A stretch of DNA of 64,000 nt from Embiotoca jacksoni. Lineage: Eukaryota > Chordata > Actinopteri > Embiotocidae. The notes under the pieces were generated by a model, which was given only the letters and a program-made list of their open reading frames with translations, had not been told where the DNA came from and made no database searches. Shown here piece after piece: positions 55,001-64,000 of the stretch. Where the stretch lies: positions 235,001 to 299,000 of the forward strand of contig JAKOON010000003.1 in assembly GCA_022577435.1 (NCBI GenBank). Reading direction: 5' to 3'. Position 1 is the stretch's first letter. Each line of letters begins with the position of its first letter. The position numbers and the translations under genes are program-made.

Positions 55001-58000
55001 GTACTATCTGTGCATATTAATGTGATACTGAGGGTTAGTACTATCTGTGCATATTAATGTGATACTGAGGGTTAGTACTATCTGCGCATATTAATGTGAT
55101 ACTGTGGGTTAGTACTATCTGTGTTTTTTAATGTGATACTGAGGGTTTGTACTATCTGCGCATATTAATGTGATACTGAGGGTTAGTACTATCTGTGCAT
55201 ATTAATGTGATACTGAGGGTTAGTACTATCTGTGCATATTAATGTGATACTGTGGGTTAGTACTATCTGTGTTTTTTAATGTGATACTGAGGGTTAGTAC
55301 TATCTGCGCATATTAATGTGATACTGAGGGTTAGTACTATCTGTGCATATTAATGTGATACTGAGGGTTAGTACTATCTGCATATTAATGTAATACTGAG
55401 GGTTAGTACTATCTGTGCATATTAATGTGATACTGAGGGTTAGTACTATCTGTGCATATTAATGTGATACTGAGGGTTAGTACTATCTGTGTTTTTTAAT
55501 GTGATACTGAGGGTTAGTACTATCTGTGTTTTTTAATGTGATACTGAGGGTTAGTACTATCTGTGTTTTTTAATGTGATACTGAGGGTTAGTACTGTCTG
55601 TGCATATTAATGTGATACTGTGGGTTAGTACTATCTGTGCATATTAATGTGATACTGAGGGTTAGTACTATCTGTGCATATTAATGTGATACTGAGGGTT
55701 AGTACTATCTGTGCATATTAATGTGATACTGAGGGTTAGTACTATCTGTGCATATTAATGTGATACTGTGGGTTAGTACTATCTGTGTTTTTTAATGTGA
55801 TACTGAGGGTTAGTACTATCTGTGTTTTTTAATGTGATACTGAGCGTTAGTACTATCTGTGTTTTTTAATGTGATACTGAGGGTTAGTACTGTCTGTGCA
55901 TATTAATGTGATACTGTGGGTTAGTATTATCTGTGCATATTAAGGTAATACTGATGGTTAGTACTATCTGTGTTTTTTAATGTGATACTGAGTGTTGGTC
56001 CGTTACCACTCTGTCTCTCTCCTCCTGGTTGGCCTTTGAGTTCTCGTTGCCCTTGTTGGTGCTGACAACCAGACTGACGGTTTTTCCTTTGACGTTCCCA
56101 AAGACGATGGACACCGTCCTTCCGTCCACACGCAGGACGCTGGCAGGCTGCTGGACACCAGTCTCCAGCTTTCCATCGTAAAATTCGTTGGATGGGAACT
56201 CACAGATGTCCTCATGCTGTGAAGGACATGATTAATAAAATGTAAATAAACATGTGGTAGGTCGATACAGATCAGAAGACCCCTTGAACATTCTTCTTAT
56301 CATTTTTATATCATAATGTTAACGATGACATCATCTCAGTGAGATGCAGACGGAGTGAGGAACGTCCCCGACTGGCTCTCAGTGTTTGACTGACAGCACC
56401 ATGGAGTCTATCCACACCTGAGAACTCCTCCATGGCCCTGTTTCTAACAGCTGATCAATACCTCTGATCTGAAAAGTTTTTTTTAAGAATATTTTGTGTT
56501 TTGAAATGAGTCTAAACTTTCTGAGCATTTCAGTTTCCATGGAAACCTGACACATACTTCTTATTGTACATATGACACAGTAGCACACGCGTGTTCTCAC
56601 CATCCTGTACTGCGTCTCCAGCATCACAGCGCGGCTCTCGTGCATGGTGTAGTAGCGCTCAAACAGGGACTTGGCCATCCCAAGCTTCTTCACACGCTCG
56701 TTCCTCACGATGGGTCGCAGCTGTTTGTGGTCGCCAATCAAAACGATCTGAAAGACATATTAAAGAGATTAATAAATCATAAGAGACGATCAAGAGATGA
56801 TCAATAAATGAGCTTCACAAGGCAGCGTTGCAGAGCTCCAAACTCTGGTGGTCGTCTTCATGAAGGCTTTTATCTCACTGAAGGATCCTTTAAGATCCCC
56901 AAAGTTACTGAAACCAACGTCAAGTGAAGAACTGAGAACCCTTAAAACCTTAGAGTCCAGTTAGAAGGTGTGTCACAGCTGACTTCAATCAGCCAATCAG
57001 ATCATCTCTCCTCCTTTAAAGCCTCTGTGCTGCAGCGTGTTGTCAGTTGGTAATGAGTGAAGAAGGAGCCGGCCGACATCATCCAGACTTTAACCAGGAG
57101 GAACCTGACCGACTGGTCTGGAGGTTCAGGCTCTGATCTCTGAATTCATGGTTCTACAGTTGCCCTCCACACAAGTAAATTATTCACACTTAAAGCTCCC
57201 GATGCAACTCATTTATTAACAACACTGATGAAGAGCAAGGTGCTCCAAACATCACCGATGTTGTGTTAATAAATAGACTGATGTTGTTAGTAAATAGACT
57301 GTTGTTGTTCGTAAATAAGGTGGTGTTGTTAGTAAATAATATGGTGTTGTTGGTAAATAAGCTGCACCGGGAGCTGACCTGAAGAAGAGCATACCTTCTC
57401 AGGTTTGTTGCAGACCAGTGGGATCATGGCCTGAGGTTCAGTGGCCATCGCACATTCATCAATGAGGATCTGACGAGCGCTGACGGTCTTGGTGAGACTC
57501 GGAGTGGAAGCCTGAGTACATGTGCACAGAATGATGTCATGCTGCCGAAGCTCAAACTCCCGAGCATCTCTCAGAAGTTTTTTGTATCTGAGAGGAGAAA
57601 CAATGCATGTAGTTAGAATAAAGTTCTTCAAACATCCGTCCAGCCTGCAGATAAATCCAGAGAATAATCAGAATGACAACATGTGAAGTTTGACTAACTA
57701 CAGTCTGATGCTGCTTAAATAGTTTGATAAACACTTTCCAACATTTATCAAAAATATTAATATAATATATATATATATATATATATACATATTATTATAT
57801 TATGTTAATATTAAAAATCCTGTTTAAAGAGGTGAAAGCAGGAACACCAAGCTGGAATCTTCCTTTTTTTTTTTTTTTTTTTTTTTTTACTGACAAACAG
57901 ATTTTTTGAACATTTTCATTTTAAAAACTGAAAGAGACATGTAGTTCATGTGAACTTACATTTTGACCTCCGAAGCCATCAGCTGTGGTCCTTTCTTCTC

Positions 58001-61000
58001 TTGGGCCAGTTTGATGCGTTCGTCAAAAGCTTTGATTGGTTCCGAGAAGATGTTGTGGTCCTGTCGCATGCGGTGATGCAGAGTGATGCTCCTGAATGTG
58101 AAATACGACAGCGTTAGTTCATCATGAAGGAGATGTTTCAGAGTCTCGGAGGGCGAACTCGGTACCTGAGCTCCTGTTTGGAACGGTCCTGGCGAAGCGT
58201 CCTCTGGGAGAACTGTAGCGTAGGGTCTGGAAATGGGTAGTCCAGCATCTCCACCTGCTGGCTGTAGACCCGGAGGGGCCGGAGGCGGTCCTTAAACCTC
58301 ATCAGGTACTCTGTGTTACAACAGACACACAGAGAACAACATGAGTACCACACAGAGGGGTCAGAGGTCAGCAGACACAGACAGTCACTCACCTGCTACA
58401 ACATCCACAGACTTGTTGGACGGGCCGCAGTACAGAATCACCTGTTGCTTGTTCTTGTCCTTTGGGTCGGAAACCTTCCTTAAGTTCTGAGAGTTCTGCT
58501 GAAAGAAGCGGAACACGATGTGAACGCCCACAACGGTCTTTCCGGTTCCTGAGAGAGAAACGGAGAAACAGGATTAAAGTCTCTGCAGAGAATCTGCAGC
58601 ATCAAGATGCAGCTGAGGTTCTGGTCCTACCAGGCGGGCCCTGGATCAGTGTGAAGGTGCTATGGAGAGCTTTATCCACAGCACGGTGCTGACTTGGGTT
58701 GAGGTTCGGGAGTCCGTCCAGCTCCCCCCTCACACCACGCCACCCTGCTTGTACTGCAAGCACAAGAAGACAAATGAGCATCTGTTGGTAGGTCTGTGTT
58801 CAGTCTCAGAGAATATTTGCTGGTGGATGAGTGTTGCTGGTGAACGTACCCTCTCTGGGAATCCTTTGGCCCAGCGCGACGCTCTGGACCAGTTCACAGG
58901 CGGATGTGATGTTGACCACCGCGCTCTCCTTCCGGCTACGAAATAAATGAATGAAAGAAAGTGTCAGCAACTGAATCTGTCTGTAAAGTGTCTGTCAGAG
59001 CAGGAGGATGTGAGCTTAAGAGATCACATGAACGACCTTTGAACTTACGACCTTTGAACTTACATGTTGGGCAGCAGCTTAGGGATGATTTCCACCGTGA
59101 AACGAGTGTTCCTCTGAAACACGCACTCAGGAATCGTCTCCATTGCCAGGTGCCTGACAAAGAAGTTCACTTGATGTCCGTTCTGGTCACGTGGTTGTGC
59201 CGTGGTGGTGACGCAATGGGCCACCCAGGTGAACATAGGCGGGTCCACCGCGGTCGAATGTTCCAGGGTCGGACTCAGCTTCAGACCTCGTCTCCGGATA
59301 CACAGGAAACACTTTGCCAGGTCACATTCGATTGCCCATTGCTCGGTCCACTCCACCGGGAGGAAGAAGCTTCCTGTCAGCATTCCTTCCTGCACCTGAC
59401 TGAACGCCACCACCAGGTTCTCAATGATGATGCCGTCGCTCTCGTCCACTGCGGTGGCGGCTGACTCCATGTCACACAGCGGTTTCCAGATGCGAATGTA
59501 CTCCTGCGTGTCGCTGTACTGGATCCTGGTTGGGTCGTCTGCAGACGTGGAGAAGCAGGTGATGGGGCTGTGGACGTGCTCCACGCAGATCTCAAACTTT
59601 GGTTTGATGTGCAGCAGCTGCACGGCGGGCACGTGGTACCCTCTCCTCACCTCCGAGGTCATCTGCATGTGGAGGGTGTCCCCGGGCTGCAGAGGGTGCT
59701 GGATGTCCACCCAGTGCTTGCTCTGCTCCTCAGAGGACTCGGTCGGACCGACAGGAACCGCAGGCGACTCCGGAGCAGCGGTCGGTCTCTCCAACTGCTT
59801 CGGTTTGGCCTCAAGGATGAGAGACTTTGCATCGTCCAGCTTGTCTCCGTCGATGGCCTCGACAATCGCCCTCCACGTGGTCAGAGGGATCTCGGAGCAG
59901 GGACCCCAGTCGGACATCAGTTTCAGCTGCTGGTGGATCTGCATGGCGTCTGCTGCGTAAATTCTCCTCCTCCACCTCAGACAGATGCTGCGATGCTCTT
60001 TATCATAAACTGGCTGGTCCTCGAGCTGTAAGTCTTTGTACATGACGGACAGACTCACAGAGAATATGTTCTTGTTGAAAGGGAAGGACACAGAGAACCC
60101 ATCTCCTTCGGGCTCCACGCCAACAACGAAGGCCAGCTTGGAAGCGCTCTGTTTCTTCACGCTCACTGCGTAGGACATCTGCTCGGCCTTCTGCTCGTAC
60201 TCCTTGGTTTTCTTGAAGGTTTGTTCAAACTGACTGCACAGCGTGGAGATGTCTGTCCGAGAGTAGTGGACGCTCCCGTTCCGGATGACGGCGTGGAGGA
60301 GTCTCTGCAGGATGATGTCCATGTAGCGCCGGATGGGGGAGGAGGCGTACGTGTAGGACGGCAGGTTCAGAGAGTAGTGACCCACTTCTGCTTTGTGGCC
60401 AGACTTGGAACGGGTGACGTAAGCTTTACTGTAGTAGCGTCTGAACTGCTCCATGACAGGCTGCAGCAGAGGGTGGAGGTCGTCTGCAGCAACGAGGTCC
60501 ACCATTTTGTCCGTGTCTCCCGCTCTGGCAGCGGACTGGATGTCTCGCCACACTTCGGTGAGGACGCGGAAGGTTTCACAGCTCGGGCTTTGGTTGTCGT
60601 GGTGAAATCTGTGGCGCAGATAAAACGAGAGAGGGATGAGGTCCCCGCAATTCTCCTGGAACTCCTGCAGCCTCTCAGGTGGGGCCTGACAGCGCAGCGG
60701 CGTGTGGTAACGGGTCTTTGGGGAGTCGATCAGAGTCTCAGATGCATGTTTGTTAAATAAGATGCTCAGCTCTTCGATCATCAGGTGAGCTTTACGTTTC
60801 CCCGCCACCCTGTCGTCGTCTGGCTGAGCGTACGCCCAGTCCACCAGCCGGGCCTTCCGCTGAGCTTTAGCAAAACAGTAAGCGGCGGTGACGCAGTCTG
60901 GCACCGACTCGAACCTGCGTCCCTGCTGGTACCTGTCGGAGATGAAGACTTCTGCCTCCTCATACGTCAGCTGCCGGTCGGAGGTGATGAGAGACAGCTG

Positions 61001-64000
61001 GAAGGTTGGCGCTTCGACCACCCGCTGTGTGTCCTTGTCCACGGTGAACATCAGAGACACCACCCTGCGCTCGGCTCCCGCCCGCAGACTGAAGTGTCCC
61101 GTGCTCAGGTCCTGGGGGAACATGTGGACCGGCCTGTGTCTCCCAGGGTAGAACGAGGACCCACGTTGTTTGGCCTCACGATCTAATTCCCCGTCTGGAC
61201 TCACAAAACTAGCCACGTCGGCGATATGGACTCCGAGCTCGTAGCGGTCTCCGTCCTCCCGGATGCTGATGGCGTCGTCCAGGTCTTCTGCTCCGTTTGG
61301 ATCCACAGTGAACGTGATGACGTCACGCAGGTCCAGTCTGAGCGCTTCGTCTTCGTCTTCATTGGTTAAGGATGTGGCTTTGTCTGATCTGTGTGTGTTG
61401 TGTGTAACTTTGAACTCTTCGTTCAGGATCTGGAGTCCGTTCATCAGACTCGCTGCGACCGGGAGGACACGCAGCACGTAGCCCAGCGGGTAGAAACAGG
61501 TCTCCTTCCAGGAGATCACCTGCACCATGAACACGTAGTTCAGCCTCAGGTTCTCCTTGAGGCGCTCCTCACCTTCAATCTCCCACTGTCCCTCCACCTG
61601 CCTCCATATGGGCAGGAAGTGGCGCCTCCGCTTGTGGATCAGGATGCGTATTTTGGGCTCAGTTCTTGTCAGCGGTATCATCGTCCTTTTGATGAATTTA
61701 CTGTTACAGTTCGGCCTCCTCGGCTTGCTATGATCTTCGTCCTCCAGCTGACACACCAGAACCCGGGCCGACTCTTCTTTCCTGGTGATGTTGACCACCC
61801 GGGCTGTCTGGAGGACCACCTGGTCTCCGGTGAAGGCCTTCCCCAGGTTCTCCCTCCCCTTGATTGCAATGTGTCTGCTGGGGTCGTGGAAGGGAACCAC
61901 ATAGCCTCTCTTGTGCGACTCTCTGAACATCGTCCCCTGCTGGAAGTTGTGCGGTTGTTTTCTAAGCAGCTCTGAAACGCCCCCGTCAGCGTGGGATGCT
62001 CTGGACCGGTTCTGATTCTGGTCTTCAGACTCCTCTTCATCACAACTGTATTTCTCCTTCAGCTGTTCATATTCATCTTCGAGCTCCTGAAGGATGGCGT
62101 CGCTGGCCGTGAGTGTCTCCTCAACACGCTGCGGCCTCTGAAACCGGGTCGTTTCCAGAACATCTCTCTCGAAGAACTGTTTGGTGAAGTGTTGCGGCGC
62201 GGCGCTGCCGCTGCTGATGCAGTGGTCAATGAAGCTCTTCCAGATTCCTGAACACTTCCCAAAGCAGCAGAGAGCAGCAGCGTCTCCCACCACCAGAACC
62301 TGGGACTGAGCCCGGGTCATCGCCGTGTTCAACACGCGGGCGTCGTTGAAGAGCTCCAAGCCGGCCAGGTGGGACGGGTTCAGGCTGTCGCGGGTCTGCA
62401 CGGCCGTCATGACGACCGCTCGGAACTGTTTTCCTGGTGACAGACGAGGAGAATTTTCGGATGTAAAATTATAGAAGCGTCTATAAAAGGAAATCAAATG
62501 GCAGATAAAAAGGTCTGAGACGGAACGGATCCTGCAGGAAGTAGAGTTACTGATCAAGACCGGCAGATCCACACGTTAACGGAACCGCCGGAACCAGAAC
62601 ATTAGGAACGCTTAACACATTCTGATGAAGGTGACTGATCGTCCTGCTCCGTGTGCAGCACCGTGCTGCGTTCAGGGACACTCTCTCCCTCGTAGCATTA
62701 CAACATTTGAACAGTAAGACAGTTGTTCAGGTCAGCTTCACTTTATGTCTGACATAATAATAATATAATAATAATAATAATCCTGCAGCAGGTCTCAATA
62801 AGAAAATTACCCTGAACGTTGGCCAGGTTCTCCACGTGGACTCGGCTGAAGCTTTTCTTAGAGAGAGCTGCTCGGATCCGTCGCACCTGAAACACGAATC
62901 AGAATCCTGTTATTAAAAAGTTTAGTTTGAGGTTGGTTAGAGGTTAGTTGTTAGAGGTTAGTTAGAGTTTAGTTTGAGGTTGGTTAGAGTTTGGTTAGAC
63001 GTTAGTTGTTAGAGGTTAGTTAGAGCTTAGTTTGAGGTTGGTTAGAGGTTAGTTAGAGGTTGGTTAGAAGTTAGTCATTAGAGGTTAGTTGTTAGAGGTT
63101 AGTTTGAAGTTGGTTAGTAGTCATTACAGGTTAGTTAGAGGTTAGCGGTTAGTTAGCGGTTAGTTAGCGGTTAGAGGTTTGTTGGAGGTTAGAGGTTAGT
63201 TAGATGTTAGATGTTCATTAGAGGTTAGTCGTTAGAGGTTAGAGGTTCGTTAGAGGTTCATTAGAGGTTAGACCTTAAAGGTTAGTTAGAGGTTAGTCAT
63301 TAGATGTACGTTAGAGGTTTGTTAGAGGTTAGAGGTTTGTTAGTGGTTAGTTAGAGGTTAGTTGTTAGAGGTTAGTTATAGGTTAGAGGTTAGTGGTTCA
63401 TTAGAGGTTAAAGGTAAGTTAGAGGTTAGAGGTTCATTGGAGGTTAGAGGTAAGTTAGAGGTCTGTTAGAGGTTAGTTAGAGGTTAAAGGTTTGTTAGCG
63501 GTTAGAAGTTACAGGTTCATTAGAGGTTAGAGGTTAGTTAGGGATTAGTTGTTAGAGGTTAGTTAGAGGTAAGCTAGAGGTTTACCTGAACCCCCTCCGA
63601 CAGAACACACACTGATGTCTGGTCTTTCAGTCCCCACGTTGGCGGCCATCGTTCAAGGACGTCTTTCACTGCTTCGATCACTGCGTCCACTTCCTGTCTG
63701 TTGTACCAGGACATGGACGCCGTGTCCAGGAGACACTCTCCTCTGACGTGGGTAAACTTGAGGGCGTGGCCGTCTGCAGGAGCTGGAATATTTCCCGAAG
63801 CTTTGATGACATCGTTCTTCCCAACGTAGAAGTTGGTGGAGACAAAGTGTACGATCTCGGCGGTGGAGCGGTAGTTTTCACTGAAGATGATGCGGCTGCT
63901 GAGGGCTGCTTCACACCGCTGGCCCTGGTATAAGTGGAACAGGCGGGTGAGGAGAGTGTGATGTGAGCGCTGGTCGTCCTCCACGGAGAAAAGCCTCGGA
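24949..64000 (-). CDS. helz2: HELZ2, helicase with zinc finger 2: C-terminal 1,829 codons, 14 exons in window
   Basis: Seen: exons (high to low) 64000-63586 (partial), 62886-62811, 62433-59064, 58935-58850, 58753-58631, 58548-58393, 58310-58166, 58091-57960, 57587-57395, 56747-56601, 56216-56007, 49499-49343, 49134-48967 and 25061-24949. Every junction has GT/AG and matching phase, and the total coding length from 63999 is 5,490 nt including TGA, a multiple of three. Domain order (window residue numbers): end of SF1 helicase 1 (1-about 215), RNB exonuclease (about 300-950), UPF1-like helicase 2 (about 1335-1800). Family knowledge: HELZ2 is an interferon-induced nuclear receptor coactivator (PRIC285) with helicase and 3'-5' exoribonuclease activities. 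The roughly 1,000 N-terminal residues, including the zinc fingers, lie outside. Odd: the last intron is 23,905 bp of minisatellite, another is 6,507 bp of a different minisatellite, and the last exon is triplicated. Confidence 0.9.
39730..44530. repeat. Internal tandem duplication of about 2.41 kb in the minisatellite
   Basis: Two successive blocks (about 39730-42115 and 42116-44530) carry the same ordered series of rare variants. Examples are gatgcaacac at 40246 and 42662, gatggtccac near 40450 and 42866, gtaataatgatg near 41062 and 43476, and the acacgagg group after 41607 and 44050. The offset is 2,414-2,416 bp over most of the length, with small unit gains and losses. Confidence 0.9.
45900..47448. 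repeat. Higher-order 776-bp repeat in the minisatellite
   Basis: Two adjacent blocks of about 26 units match at a fixed offset of 776 bp: cgtcatgatg at 45955 and 46731, and the unusual gatgatacaaaaagg at 46081 and 46857. Differences are single bases. This indicates recent block duplication rather than unit-by-unit growth. Confidence 0.9.
48967..58935 (-). CDS. helz2: helz2 exons for the C-terminal UPF1-like SF1 helicase
   Basis: Ten exons encode a complete helicase core (window residue numbers): Q motif LNPSQHRAV at about 1334-1342; Walker A GPPGTGKT at 1354-1361, split by an intron inside the motif; motif II DECA at 1544-1547; motif III GDHKQL at 1570-1575; QYRM at 1611-1614; motif V NTITKSQGSEW across the 49343/49134 junction; and motif VI INVAITRAK at 1778-1786. 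All nucleotide-binding residues expected of the SF1B UPF1-like group are present, so this half is predicted to be an active ATPase. The last exon here ends GLCII-G|GTGAGG. Read straight on instead, it gives 24 extra residues and a stop at 48896, which resembles no HELZ2 tail. Confidence 0.92.
49545..55995. repeat. 37-bp minisatellite, about 170 copies, in a helz2 intron
   Basis: The unit begins TGATACTGAGGGTTAGTACT, continues with atctgtg, and ends with either catattaatg or ttttttaatg. Two further positions alternate (actgaggg/actgtggg and tgtata/tgcata). It fills all but the ends of the intron 49500-56006 between the QYRM-side and motif V-side exons. Unit length is very constant, in contrast to the other large array. 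Confidence 0.96.
52561..54494. repeat. 960-bp higher-order duplication in the 37-bp minisatellite
   Basis: Positions 52561-53534 and 53521-54494 match essentially base for base at an offset of 960, which is 26 units less a 2-base deletion (tactatgtg near 52936 and 53896). The rare gggtttgtac and actgagcgtt variants recur at the same offset. A smaller block of about 360 bp also repeats between 51245 and 51850. Confidence 0.9.
56217..56600. other. helz2 intron, nothing notable
   Basis: A 384-bp intron between the QYRM exon and the following exon, with ordinary splice sites. No repeat or gene was seen. Confidence 0.8.
56748..57394. other. helz2 intron, nothing notable
   Basis: A 647-bp intron. 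Besides a few related taaatagactgttgttgtt-like phrases at 57268-57360 it contains no feature. Confidence 0.75.
57757..57890. repeat. (TA)n microsatellite and poly-T run in a helz2 intron
   Basis: A (TA)n tract at about 57765-57786 is followed by a T-run at about 57866-57888. Both lie in the intron 57588-57959. Confidence 0.9.
59041..59063 (-). other. Duplicated splice donor after the RNB exon
   Basis: The donor CAACAT|GTAAGTTC is followed by a tandem copy of the same 15 bases, so a second GTAAGT lies 15 nt further into the intron. The first copy would read ATG TAA if retained, so use of the second donor would put a stop codon right after the RNB exon. Confidence 0.7.
59064..62433 (-). CDS. 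helz2: helz2 large exon: end of helicase 1 and the complete RNB exoribonuclease module
   Basis: A single 3,370-nt exon without a stop in frame. Its start completes motif V of the first helicase (NVQ-G-KQFRAVV) and holds motif VI as LNTAMTRAQ (window residues 198-206). It then has an acidic linker (QELEDEYEQLKEK, DEEESEDQ), OB-like segments and the RNB domain. The RNase II signature is DPNGAEDLDDA at residues 541-551, followed by YELGVHIADVASFV, HMFPQDLS and YASSPIRRYMD. The Asp cluster that binds catalytic Mg2+ in RNase II/DIS3 proteins is intact, so activity is predicted. The C-terminal third leads toward the second helicase. The exon ends CAACAT|GTAAGT (phase 2). Confidence 0.93.
62434..62810. 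other. helz2 intron with a short ATA microsatellite
   Basis: A 377-bp intron. An imperfect (ATA)n run lies at about 62755-62781. No other feature was seen. Confidence 0.8.
62811..64000 (-). CDS. helz2: helz2 exons for the end of the N-terminal helicase (partial at window edge)
   Basis: Two exons: 64000-63586, cut by the window edge, and 62886-62811. The first shows ENYRSTAEIVHFVSTNFY, the SF1 region after motif III/IV, and ends SVCVLSEGVQ at a phase-0 donor. The second encodes VRRIRAALSKKSFSRVHVEN and LANVQ, then the split Gly that starts motif V. Compared with helicase 2, the equivalents are QYRM...SNEFYDG and VILSPYNAQV. Walker A and DEAD-type motifs of this helicase lie beyond position 64000 and cannot be judged. 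Confidence 0.9.
62925..63580. repeat. GGTTAG/TTAGAGG short-unit array in a helz2 intron
   Basis: Irregular tandem phrases of ttagaggttagttagaggtt, with attcattagagg, gtcgttagagg and gtttgttagagg variants, fill nearly all of the intron 62887-63585. The array is very A/G/T-biased on the + strand (few C). It is telomere-like in look but not TTAGGG. Confidence 0.9.

Noticed and set aside
62925..63580. Telomere-like TTAG-rich array
   Set aside because: The words are TTAGAGG and GGTTAGTTAG in irregular order, not TTAGGG tracts, and they lie within an intron with intact flanking exons.

Overview
The window is vertebrate nuclear DNA and almost certainly comes from a teleost fish. It holds spliced orthologues of FNDC11, STK35 and HELZ2, a decayed Tc1-like transposon, a fish-type LINE 3' end, and a very heavy load of micro- and minisatellites. 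No prokaryotic or organellar feature was seen. All gene models below were built by joining exons by eye at GT/AG sites with matching codon phase.

Layout. 1-5113: simple repeats (an A/C-only tract, TTA arrays, GGACAG and other short arrays) and unclassified dispersed repeat, with no convincing gene. 5114-6696 (+): fndc11, two coding exons, with a LINE fragment at its 3' splice site. 6697-8268: intergenic 3' flanks of two convergent genes. 8269-11115 (-): stk35, two coding exons; its intron carries a TA/CA microsatellite and a dead Tc1-like element. 11116-11899: stk35 upstream region, GC-rich next to the gene and then AT-rich. 11900-48811: a satellite complex of about 37 kb. 48967-64000 (-): most exons of helz2, which runs off the right edge; one of its introns is 6.5 kb of a 37-bp minisatellite.

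The main observation concerns the satellite complex. It is not intergenic: it lies inside and just beyond the 3' end of helz2. The helicase exon at 48967-49134 ends in a phase-1 donor. The matching terminal exon, 36 codons plus stop, lies about 24 kb away at 24949-25061, so the last helz2 intron (23,905 bp) is almost wholly a 28-30-bp minisatellite. That terminal exon, its flank, a CAGAT/CAGAA pentamer array and part of the minisatellite have been tandemly copied. Two further copies of the exon, identical by eye, sit at 20523-20635 and 14342-14454. The gene therefore has three apparently intact candidate last exons separated by arrays of variable length.

The helz2 model recovers 1,829 codons in one continuous frame: the end of the N-terminal SF1 helicase, a complete RNase II (RNB) module and the complete C-terminal UPF1-like helicase. 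About the first third of the protein lies beyond position 64000. FNDC11 and HELZ2 are also neighbours in human (20q13.33). STK35 is on the same human chromosome but elsewhere.
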